38,520 nucleotides of DNA from Apostichopus leukothele (Eukaryota > Echinodermata > Holothuroidea > Aspidochirotida > Stichopodidae): the NCBI GenBank assembly GCA_010014835.2, contig JAAAKB020000021.1:943320-981839 (forward strand), given 5' to 3'. Of this stretch, positions 17,381 to 26,517 are shown piece by piece (position 1 is the first letter of the stretch; each line of letters opens with the position of its first letter). The notes below the pieces were generated by a model, which searched no databases, was not told where the DNA came from, and worked only from the letters and a program-made list of their open reading frames with translations. Both the position numbers and the translations under genes were made by a program.

Positions 17381-20300
17381 CTGAAAAACGACAAGAGATG
17401 TCCCGACTATAAATACAGCGGATATGCTCTGGCATTTAAGTTACATCGGCCTGTGGCCCAAAGGTTGGGAATTTATAATATAACAGGACGTGTATTTCTA
17501 CTTCTTAATGAAGAATGAATGGCAAACTGGCTTCACACAGTGACCTTCGAAGCCATCTCCCTGATTTTCCCATCAAAAAAATGAAGAAAAATATCGACTT
17601 ATTATTCTTTCCATGGCTGGAAAACTTGTTTCAAAGTTTCATGACTTTTCCAGGTTTTCCATGACTATGGCAACTGGGAATCATTGAATCGATCGAAGAG
17701 GCAAACGTTGTCCCCTCAACAACAGCTAGTTGACTAAGACCTAACCTTGGACATTGGTAATATTTTTAATATTAGCCTACCTCGGTATTTGTCTTGTCCT
17801 TGAGTTTGGCGGAGTCAGATACGCTCGGTTCCTCTCTCACAGGCACTGTTTTGAATGGTGAGTGGACGGACCCATTAAATGGGACGGGTGGACCCCTGAT
17901 GACATAAACAAGAAAAACACACAACAACAGTACACCCCTGGGCATGTTAGGTATAGAAAACCATGGATCAGAGAATCAACTTTTCATGTTCATATCGCAC
18001 GTCAAATTAAATTTTGTTATTAACAGGAGCAAACAGGATGTAAAACTTACTAATGCTCACCTAGTACCCCGCATTTGTAATTCTCACTTCACTAAAAATT
18101 GTCATTTCTAATCTTGCAATGATTTTTTCCCAACAAATAACGAGCGTTTTTACTGAATTGACATCGACAAAGTGCAGTGTGTGTCTTATATACAAATAAC
18201 ATGTACCTGCTACTGTTATTTACACTTATTGTAATTTTTTGGCATGGAAAATGAGAAAACTGAAGTGCAATACTTTATATTATGATTGGGGTATTTCTTT
18301 TCGACATAAATCAACCATTTTCGCAAAGAATGAGGAAATTATAAATTTGTTTATCAACAAGATAACATGGATACAGACTCGTCCGTAAACACCATGAAAC
18401 TTTGAAATTACTGTTTTACGCTCAAACCAAACTAAAAATCAAATCTGCAAAATTTGGCCCCCAAAAAACCTAACAACCTTCACCAAAATTTAGGATTTCT
18501 AAACTGGTTACTTGACAATGCCAAACAACAACAACGACACATCCTAGACCACTTTTAATTTCCTTATTTACAACTTCTCTGCTCTGTAAAGTAAAAATAC
18601 CGTAGAGGACTCACTCATCGAAAGCTTGCGGAGGGATGAAGAGAGGTGTTATCCTCCTACGACCATCAGCAGTCCTGGTCTCAATCTGCTGACTCTTCAC
18701 GTCCTTTTGAAAGAGAAAGCAAGACATTCACATTCGAAGGTTGCCCTCGATACTCGATACGATGTCACTACACTCACAACTCACCATCGCTTTACTCTCA
18801 TGTTTACTCACACCACACTTTCACGTGAAGCCTTTTGTGCAATGAAAGCATTTTGAAAAGTACACACCCCTTCCACACCCAGTATTCAGCCCCTCCCCCT
18901 CTCTACCCCCTTACCATGCATGCCTATCAATCAAAAGTGACAAGAAGCAAGTGAAATTTATTAGATTAAAAAGCATTTTGAAAAGAACACACCCCTTCCA
19001 CACCCAGTATTCAGCCCCCCTCTTTACCCCCTTACCATACATGCTTTTCAATCAAAAGTGACAAGAAGCAAGTGAAATTTATTAGAATATAAAGCATTTT
19101 GAAAAGAACACGCCCCTTCCACACCCAGTATTCAGCCCCCCCCCCTCTCTACCCCTTACCATACATGCTTATCAATCAAAAGTGACAAGAAGCAAGTGAA
19201 ATTTATTAGAATAAAAAAAATGTCACCTATCACATAAAACAAAAGAAAAGAACAATAACCAAATCCTTCTGCGATAAACATGCTATATTAATTCATTTTC
19301 AATTTTCAAAATTTGTCTAGCAATGATTTGGGGAGTTTGCGCCTCTCTAAAACCAACTTGCTCTCGGCACATCATCCACATCCGAAACTCTTGGCCAAAG
19401 AAAAGACAAGGTTTAATCTTTGTGTCCACACAAAAAAAATTTTTTTTTCGGTACAGGGATCTCACCAACATTTATATTACGAAAAGGAGACTATACATAA
19501 TTCTTTACCCAACATTCTCTCATCCCCCTAATTTACCCCCCCCACCTGACCCCCTCTCCAACACTATCACAAGGCCTGATCATTACCACTGGTTCTCCAT
19601 TGACCACCGGGTTGGTCTTGTTCATCTTGACCGGCGTGGACATCTGAGGTTGCTGCTGCTGCATTTGCTGTTTCTTCTTGGCCTGCTGTTCGGCCAGGAC
19701 CTTCTGTTTCTGCTGGAACTTTAACATCGCCGGACTTTCGATGATCGTATTTGCCAGAGAAGCCTGCTGGGAGTTTGCTGCTATCACACCTTTACCGTAC
19801 ATCTTCTCCAGTAATTTACGCTGCAGAAGTTGGAATTTGTATTTTATTTTATTTTTATTTTTTTACGGCAGAGCCGTTTGACTAAATAAACCATCGATGC
19901 TATGATATTTTGTTGGATAAATGGCACAAAACAAGATAGTTCTACTTTCTATATGTCGCTTGGAAGATGAAGGATTTCCTTAAGTGACACATAACAAAAA
20001 TAAATGGTAATAAGACCTCACCGATTCTTCGTTTGAGAGACAGAGACCGGCTTCTGATTCAGTAAATTGGAAATAGCAAACAGTACCGTCCCAAGAGGAG
20101 GCCATAAGCCCTCGACCACTGCTGGACCTGGGGAAAGACAGAAGGACGATACATAATGTAGGAAATGATAAAAAACCATTGTATGAAATATGACAATGAT
20201 TGTGTACAATGGAAGAACCCATGAAGAGGATGTAAAATAAATCTGATAATTGATGAAAAGGATGTTATTAAGATGATTGCACGATGGTAATTTAGAAATG

Positions 20301-23300
20301 ACCCCCAAAGAAAGGGGGGTGTTATGTTATGATATTACATACTTGTAAGTATATATAATTCACAGAAAACTTACCAAAATATTATTAACAAAATTTTCTT
20401 AACTCTTCCACATTTTTTATTGTTTCTAAATCAGTTTTTCGTCCATCAATTCCTACATTTTTAATAAGAAAGCCCAAAATATTTTAAAAAAATAAATTAA
20501 AAAATACACCTTTGTTGTTGCATTCTGGATTTCACCCATTTTATGGTTCGGATTAGATCCTCTGTTAAGAGGTCCACTAAGTTGCTTCTTGTTTCTGGAA
20601 CACTCAGGGATATAGATATTAACCATTGCCACCAACTATAATAAGGTTGTATAGTTATAAATATATAACTTGAGCACAGGACTTGGCTTCAAATAAACCA
20701 TACTATAAATATAAATATAATTATATTTTATATTAATTCATACCAGCTCAGATCCATTACAGAATGGTTGAACAGATCATGCAGCACAACCAGGGGTCTC
20801 TTCAAAGCCGTCATCTGTAAAAAATCATGGGAATCAGCACACAAAAATAAAAATAAATAATCATTTCCAAGGTGAACAAGAAAGCAATCATATACTACAT
20901 TGAATATTGAATTGACAATTGTGGCTTGGCCATACTAAAAAAAAATTATAATTTTATTTATATATATATTTATATTATATTTATTTATATTATATATAAT
21001 TTGTATAATGATCATATGCTTCTCAACCACTCAAAAATGTTTTACAACTAAAATTTGTAAAGCATTTATATTTGTTTCAAATGTTTATTATATTTATATT
21101 GCCTGCATCCTCACATGTTAACATTTTTGTAACCAATTCCATATATTCTGCCTTGTTATTCTGTAATACAGTCGCTGGGCAGAAAGCGGCAGGCTTGAGG
21201 AGTCTGTAATACAGTCGCTGGGCTGAGTGCGGTTTTGATTTTTGTCAAAGATGTTACACCACAGCCTGTGTCTTTACTGAAAGGGATTGATATATACAGG
21301 ACTTTGTAGGGAGGGGGATAGGGGAAATGTCCCCTACCACAACTCCCCGTCCCTGAATATAAAGATTCTCCAAAAGGTTACATCCAGTATTCCAAACAAT
21401 ATTTTGAATAATTTCCAATATTGAGGTTCTACAGAAGAAAAATAACATTATTCACCAAGAACTGACGCATGCCTTGCATAAAGTCATAACGTAGTTGTGC
21501 TTCTCTTAGACAACCAAACATCATATAGATATTCATTGCACAAGACATTTATTTTACAATGTTTCTACAGTAAGCACACACATATATATAGTGTAACATA
21601 ACAACAAATGAAGCATACTTCAGGAACATGTAACATAACTGATAAACTAATGAAATGACAAAAAAACATTAATTGAAAAACTTTCACGTTCGAAAACAAA
21701 ACTGAAAACTCACCCAGACGGACACCGATTTATCTTTACTGCCGATTGCACACATGGTGTAGTTCTGGGTCTGCAAGGACAAGACAAATACCACTTATAT
21801 ATAATTGGCTAAATATTGTTTGTTTAGCTTAGTGTTTGCAACGATCTACCAGAGGGTTAATCAAGACGAACATGATTTACTATTGGTGCATCGGGATGTG
21901 TTGAAAATAATTTATTCGATGGTACAACACCTTTTTTCCGTCTATTTTGTCACTTTGCCCTTCTTTCGTATGACGGTTCAGAGGAGCCCCTGTTCAACCC
22001 TTGCAATATACCCTATATACCCATAGCTTAACAAGCAATGTTTTAATTATTAACAACTTAATGTTTACCTTAGATGAACCTTTCTTCAGAGACTTTGTGT
22101 AAATGTTGGAACTGAATCTCTGGAAAGAGAAGGAGAAAATGGATTGTGAGAACAAAGGTTGCTTTTAGAGAAAGAAATCACTTTAATACAACAATAAATG
22201 GTTTGGCCTTTTTATCACTTATGCTATCCAACCATTTATTATCCTCTTTATTCCATACACTTTTGGTACAAGTTATTGCATTCCTCAGTGCATTGACGGC
22301 AACATTTATTTCTTGCCTGAAATGCAATCTTATATTAAGAAAATCAAGAATAAAGGCAGTTGATAATGTGTAACATCTCTCTATTTATTCTGGTCCGAAC
22401 TTGTGCCTTGTGATCCCCCCACCCCCCTTTCATCCCCCTAACCCCTCTAAAATATACTCCACCATTTGCTTCTCTCATATTTACATATCTTAACTTCCCC
22501 TTTCTATGTTTCCCCATTACATGGCATTTCCATATAGAATCTTACAATAACTTACAACACATGTGACAGCCTTCCTATGTCCAACAAAGTCCATGTTGGT
22601 ACTCCATCCTTCTCGTTCCACTATCTGGGCTGTAGGACCACGGTTGTTCATGGCATGAGCTGAAACTAAATAGCTTCCATCGGGCGACCAGCTGAGCCGA
22701 AGAACATATGTGGTTCCCCCACACTGCAAAAAAACAATTTAAAGAAAAAAAGGTTTTTCATTAATGGAAAAAAAAAAACATTCCTCCTTCATATATATAT
22801 CAATGTTATGTTGATTTAACAATTTGAATGTAGAAAAAGAATTCCTTGTTTATATTTTTAAGGCAAAGAAGATCTTTAAATTAAGCATACTTAACACTAA
22901 AACTTTCTCGAAAGGAAACTTTGCCCACACGATTACCCACAGTTGAAGATATGTAACAAAGATTGAGGCAGTCACTGTTTTGGACTTCACCTCTTTGTAG
23001 AAGATGCAAACTTTGAATAAGAAGAAACATTTGAGTCTGCAGATCACCTGTTATTTATAGGTAGAGATGGCTTTGTTCTTACTTATGGAATGCAGTGATG
23101 GAACTGGGAATCTGAAGTTTTACAGACTATATTCCCTCCAGCCTATATTCCACTTGAAGCTACAACAACTACATATTTTTTTTATAAGTTTTCCCAAGGT
23201 ACCATAAAGTAATAACAAAGCTGACTAGGAGATTAGAAGTGAGCCTAAGAACTGACGACTCACCATAGCATAGACAACAGTTATAACATTTAATCAGTTA

Positions 23301-25425
23301 GAATGTGGTTTGAATATAAACTCTGTTGGTGGAGCAATTATATTATAAGACAATGAAGATAGTACAGTGTATAATTCCCATATTTTGAACTTTTATAAGT
23401 CTTTTTTGTTATTCTGGTATAACTGGTCTTTACCCTTTTGCCAAACTCTAACTTCCATACTTTTTAAATTTGTTGTCATTCTCTCAATTACATACAAATT
23501 AGTTAATAAAAGAAACTAATTTGTTTGTTTACCTCATGAAATGGTTTAAAAATACCAGTTTCTTCTTTCCAGTCTAACGTTCTCCAAACTCTGAGACTCT
23601 TATCGTCACCCTGGAAACGAAGAGATGAAACACTGAAACATAAGCATTTCCTTACAGCAGGGATACAAACAAAATTCATACATTTTGATAAAAGAGGCTC
23701 AAATATTATTCAGTAAAGTGAAGTTCCTTTATAGCTGGCTACAGTTTCTTTGTTTTACTTTCAACTGCTGACAAAGGAGGTAGGCCAGGACTCATTTAAG
23801 CAGTTCATTGATCATTGATGACAATTTAACAAGTGTCAGACAGCCAAACTACCATTTGCCACTTGCCTAATAAACATATTAATAGAATATGAAATACTAT
23901 ATGATGATCCATTGCAGTATTTTTGACACTGAACTATTGTGGTATAGTAATGTCAAAACAAAAGAGATAATTACGTAAAGGGTATTTGCCCTACTCATGT
24001 AATAACCTATTTGACCCGAGGTCACAGAGGCAAATTTTAAATGATTTTATGCATGTTTTACGTGATGGGTTGCCAAGAGTGGAAGGAAGGGAGTTGGGGG
24101 AAGAGACTGGAGGAAGGACGAGTGTGTATGTGCGGAAAGGAAGTGAGATGTTTCTTGGAAATAAATCAGGATTAGAACAATCAATTAAGACGGACTCTCG
24201 GTCTACTCTCTTAAAGTTTGGCGCCGACGAAAGCACTTCCGAAGAAACACGACACTATGGTCATTGAATAAGAAAATCTTTGTGCTAAACCGGACCTTAA
24301 AAATGAACATGAACTTTTCATTGAATTGAAATTAAACTCAACACAGTCAAGTTCCTTTGTTGCTATATACAGTATGTAATTTTATGTCTACTATTAACAT
24401 ATGCAACTATTAAACTAGAGAAAATATACACAGTTCCATGGCTAATTCAAGATGTAGTCTGACAAACCATAAGTACTCTCCAACAGGAATGTATTCGCAA
24501 AAAAAGCATTACATCCAGAAAATTTTCCTCACACTGAACTTTTAATTAGATACTGTTATTTCAAATGCAAGCTATATAGCAAGAATTTTTTCTTCCTTCC
24601 ACACTTGAAAGTCAGTCTGAAGTTAGTTACCAAACTGTTGCAATAATCCAGGTATGCACATAATGCTACAAATTCAATTTAGTCGTAAAAATCTAAGAAC
24701 AATACAAAATTAATTATTCAACGATAAAACAAAGCTGAAGATGACCTATTTGTTCCCTGCCTTTCGGCATCTAGCTGTTATTCTAACATCACAACAAATT
24801 TATTATTTTTTTTTGATCACTTAAACCATGTGCTCCTTTTAACAAATGATTACCTCTTCTTCTGTATTATTTAATGTGTAGTGGGGCTTAAGAAAAGGCA
24901 CTGATGGAATTAAAATAGGTCATTTTTTAATCATCCAATACAGTGAATAATTTATCTGGTATCGCATCACAAATGCTATTCAAAATGCACAAATTGCTAT
25001 GCAAATTGCTATGCAAAATGCACAAATTGTTATGCAAATTGCTATGCAAAATGCACAAATTGCATCTAAGCTATTACTAATATTATTATTAAAACTTTAT
25101 TTTAAGAGGTTAACTGGTTTAGCTGGAACTAATCTTCCACTAGGCCCTCAGATAATACAAAAAATATCTAATAAAACTCATATAAAAAAAATTACAAGCT
25201 TTATGAAATACATGAAAGTGGAAAACGAAAAAGTTGTATATTGTAAACTGAAATTCAACTAAATTATAGATGTGTAAGAACATTTGAAATCCTTAAAGAG
25301 TGATCCAATATAAAACCCTAAAAAATACAAAGTACATCTGACCTGTGAAGCAAGATATTTGCCAATTGGATCCCAAGATACACCTTTCACCATTCCTGAA
25401 TGTCCACGTAAAACTGATATGGTCT
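17291..25425 (-). CDS. HIRA: HIRA histone chaperone subunit (gene span, partial, 11 exons)
   Basis: HIRA is the scaffold of the HIRA/UBN/CABIN1 complex, which deposits histone H3.3 in chromatin outside S phase. The exons read in order as WD40 blades 4-7 (RGHSGMVKGVSWDP; LSWSPDGSYLVSAHAMNN; FVGHRKAVTC; GSKDKSVSVW; LKRPLVVLHDLFNHSVMDLSW), then a Q/K-rich linker, the B domain (VETRTADGRRRITPL, which contacts ASF1 in the known family), and a short DSRLTDKTK segment. About 380 residues are visible; human HIRA has about 1,017. Missing are the first ~165 residues (blades 1-3), which should lie towards the gap at 26312, and the whole C-terminal Hira domain. Exon phases agree at every junction and no frameshift is seen, so this looks like a functional gene incompletely captured or ending early, not a pseudogene. 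Confidence 0.92.
17381..18614 (-). other. HIRA introns flanking the exon at 17781-17895
   Basis: Introns 17381-17780 and 17896-18614 have GT-AG borders in phase with the exons. I see nothing else in them. Confidence 0.7.
17781..17895 (-). CDS. HIRA: HIRA exon, linker after B domain
   Basis: Encodes 38 residues of low-complexity Pro/Ser/Lys-rich linker (VHSPFKTVPVREEPSVSD). Acceptor TCATCAG|GGG and donor GAG|GTAGGC fit the phases of the neighbouring exons. There is little conservation, as expected for this linker. Confidence 0.8.
18615..18703 (-). CDS. HIRA: HIRA exon, ASF1-binding B domain
   Basis: The segment QIETRTADGRRRITPLF matches the HIRA B domain almost residue for residue. In the family the Arg run and the following Ile pack on ASF1, and both are kept here. 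The acceptor has a good pyrimidine tract (CTTTCTCTTTCAAAAG) and the donor is GA|GTGAGT. Confidence 0.9.
18704..19586 (-). other. HIRA intron with a three-copy tandem repeat
   Basis: An 883-bp intron. 18846-19214 is a three-copy tandem repeat (separate entry). The rest is AT-rich with C runs near 19530-19560 and no coding signal. Confidence 0.7.
18846..19214. repeat. Three-copy tandem repeat, ~121-125 bp unit
   Basis: Units start at 18846, 18971 and 19092, each with AAGCATTTTGAAAAG, then a C-rich block (CCCCTTCCACACCCAG), ATCAATCAAAAGTGACAAG or a variant, and GTGAAATTTATTAGA. The copies differ mainly in the length of the C runs. High identity suggests recent duplication. Confidence 0.9.
19587..19820 (-). 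CDS. HIRA: HIRA exon, Q/K-rich linker after the propeller
   Basis: Encodes 78 residues. Its first half (KMYGKGVIAANSQQASLANT, then IIESPAMLKFQQ) matches human HIRA TYGKSLAIMTEAQLSTAVIE and beyond. The second half is a Gln-rich stretch ending NPVVNGEPV before donor GTG|GTAATG. The next human residues after VNGE also begin the linker to the B domain. Confidence 0.9.
20022..20127 (-). CDS. HIRA: HIRA exon, end of WD40 blade 7
   Basis: Encodes GRGLMASSWDGTVCYFQF and then an acidic tail, ESEAGLCLSNEES. It corresponds to human GILVCSMDGSVAFLDF. The Trp codon closing the previous exon is split at this junction (TG|G). Confidence 0.9.
20128..20743 (-). other. HIRA intron
   Basis: 616 bp, AT-rich, with GT-AG borders in phase. 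Nothing else is recognised. Confidence 0.7.
20744..20814 (-). CDS. HIRA: HIRA exon, start of WD40 blade 7
   Basis: Encodes ALKRPLVVLHDLFNHSVMDL, close to human CLKRPLVVIHELFDKSIMDI. This is one of the most conserved parts of the propeller. Confidence 0.92.
20815..21713 (-). other. HIRA intron with a 43-bp-period repeat
   Basis: 899 bp. It contains AT-only stretches (20940-21000) and two copies of TCTGTAATACAGTCGCTGGG at 21160 and 21203. There is no coding signal. Confidence 0.65.
21714..21770 (-). CDS. HIRA: HIRA exon, WD40 blade 6 second half
   Basis: Encodes 19 residues, TQNYTMCAIGSKDKSVSVW. It matches human CAVGSKDRSLSVW. The Cys cluster just before this in vertebrates (CPYCCC) is reduced to a single Cys here. 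Confidence 0.9.
22069..22119 (-). CDS. HIRA: HIRA micro-exon, loop in blade 6
   Basis: Encodes 17 residues, RFSSNIYTKSLKKGSSK, phase 0 on both sides. It aligns with human KFNPKIFKKKQKNGSSAK and bridges the two halves of blade 6. Confidence 0.85.
22120..22555 (-). other. HIRA intron
   Basis: 436 bp with a C-rich tract near 22416-22446. Nothing else is recognised. Confidence 0.7.
22556..22723 (-). CDS. HIRA: HIRA exon, WD40 blades 5-6
   Basis: Encodes 56 residues, including VLRLSWSPDGSYLVSAHAMN, GPTAQIVEREGW and FVGHRKAVTC. Nearly identical to vertebrate HIRA, this is the exon that most firmly identifies the gene. Confidence 0.96.
22724..23532 (-). other. HIRA intron
   Basis: 809 bp, AT-rich, GT-AG. 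Nothing else is recognised. Confidence 0.7.
23533..23610 (-). CDS. HIRA: HIRA exon, end of blade 4 and start of blade 5
   Basis: Encodes 26 residues, DDKSLRVWRTLDWKEETG then IFKPFHE. It matches human DDRSLKVWRTLDWQLET and ITKPFDE. Phase 0 on both sides. Confidence 0.94.
23611..25342 (-). other. HIRA intron, largest visible (1.73 kb)
   Basis: Holds a patch open on both strands at 23986-24267 with no recognised product, and a 33-bp tandem repeat at 24968-25070 (separate entry). The rest is AT-rich. Confidence 0.65.
24968..25070. repeat. 33-bp tandem repeat containing octamer motifs
   Basis: Two full 33-bp units (24988-25020, 25021-25053) differ at one base and are flanked by partial units. 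Each full unit has one ATGCAAAT and one ATGCAAAA, i.e. the POU-factor octamer and a one-base variant. Confidence 0.85.
25343..25425 (-). CDS. HIRA: HIRA first visible exon, WD40 blade 4
   Basis: Encodes TISVLRGHSGMVKGVSWDP then IGKYLASQ, matching human LRGHSGLVKGLTWDPVGKY. It begins in the middle of a codon, so at least one upstream coding exon must exist. None is visible on the - strand between here and the gap. Confidence 0.93.
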
Positions 25426-26120
25426 CTAATCAAATGAAAAAAAGAATGCCGCCAAAAAAATTAGCTCTATGACACAATAGTCACTTACTGAGGGTTCCAG
25501 CACATTGAAACCTAAGAAAGATTAAAAGGTAATAATGTTACAGTAATGTTCTATTAGTAAGAACAATTGTTAGGAAGAAGCACTGGAGGTAAACACTGGA
25601 GGAGGAGTCCATAGTTTGTGCAGAATCCATCTCCTGCTACCAATCAAAACAAGAACTATCCCGCTCTTGGTAAATACTTCAAAGAAATTGTCTGTTGGAA
25701 AGATTTTGATACATTGTCCTCATAGTTCTTATTTTTCTCTTTCTAACTATGTGAAAATTGTCCCAATTTGACGTTTTCTTCTTGTAGAAATCTGGTTTTC
25801 AAATTCACCAGTTTCTCACCAAAAGCACCATTTGTTCGAGCGTATCAATTTGGTGAATGATGTAGTGCAGGCAAATAGGCAAAATATGAGCGACTTGAAG
25901 TTAGCACTCCCATTTCCGCAGCAAATACACTCTCTCATGTACACACGCACAGGTGATTGTCTATTATATATTACGTACACATCGCCAGGTACGTATACAG
26001 CCTACCATGCCCAGTTGGTACGTACATAGCCTTGCACATCTCACAGTCAAACCACAGTTCATAAACCGCTCTTCGAAATCGCTGAAATAAAATTCACGGA
26101 TCAAATTTACAGTAAAAGGA
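25426..26120. other. Sequence between HIRA and the gap
   Basis: Presumably part of the intron upstream of the first visible HIRA exon. No HIRA exon is recognisable. A + strand open frame of 65 codons at 25832-26029 has no recognised similarity. Confidence 0.5.
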
Positions 26121-26311
26121 AGCGAGAAAAAACCTTACCTTTGCAGTTATTGCAACAAATTTTTGACTACCCCTGGAACCTTGAAGAAACTTGAAAGGAC
26201 ACATACAGGAGAGAATCCTTACCAATATAGCTATTTCAGCAAAAAGTTTGCTGGCTCTGGCAATTTAAATAAGCATGAAGAAACATAAAGAGGGAGATAA
26301 AGACTATAAAC
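26121..26311 (+). pseudogene. Decayed C2H2 zinc-finger array fragment
   Basis: The + strand reads KKPYLCSYCNKFLTTPGTLK, a finger start with both Cys, followed by a His-to-Leu change and then RTHTGENPY, a normal linker. The second finger has both Cys replaced (YQYSYF) but keeps FAGSGNLNKHEET. A 2-nt loss there then brings a TAA; the shifted frame continues as a linker-like KEGDKDYK up to the gap. Missing zinc ligands and the frameshift make this a relic, unrelated in linker type to the giant zinc-finger gene in this window. The rest of the array would be in the gap. Confidence 0.75.
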
Positions 26312-26411
26312 NNNNNNNNNNNNNNNNNNNNNNNNNNNNNNNNNNNNNNNNNNNNNNNNNNNNNNNNNNNNNNNNNNNNNNNNNNNNNNNNNNNNNNNNN
26401 NNNNNNNNNNN
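26312..26411. other. Assembly gap (100 N)
   Basis: A run of exactly 100 N, the size commonly used for gaps of unknown length. It interrupts a KCC exon on the right and follows a zinc-finger relic on the left. Expected inside: the remaining KCC C-terminal exons and the first HIRA exons. Confidence 0.95.
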
Positions 26412-26517
26412 GAGGAAGACTCTCCATGCCTTCTCATCAGTAGACTGCCTCCATTCATGGGGCCAAGCCATCACCACAGTGTTATGCTTCAGGCCTCCCA
26501 GACCACCCATCTGTACA
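26412..26517 (-). CDS. KCC: KCC exon cut by the gap
   Basis: Encodes [20 protein letters not shown] and [14 protein letters not shown], the part of the C-terminal domain shared by all KCCs (human SCGLGGMRHNSVVLGWP). The true 3' end of the exon lies in the gap. Confidence 0.93.

Noticed and set aside
18626-18856. A + strand open frame over the HIRA B-domain exon
   Set aside because: The - strand reading matches the HIRA B domain precisely, with correct splice phases; the + strand frame is its shadow.
23986-24267. A 93-codon protein gene in the HIRA intron
   Set aside because: No recognised domain, the reverse strand is equally open, and no sign of a start context or splice sites. Kept only as a finding.
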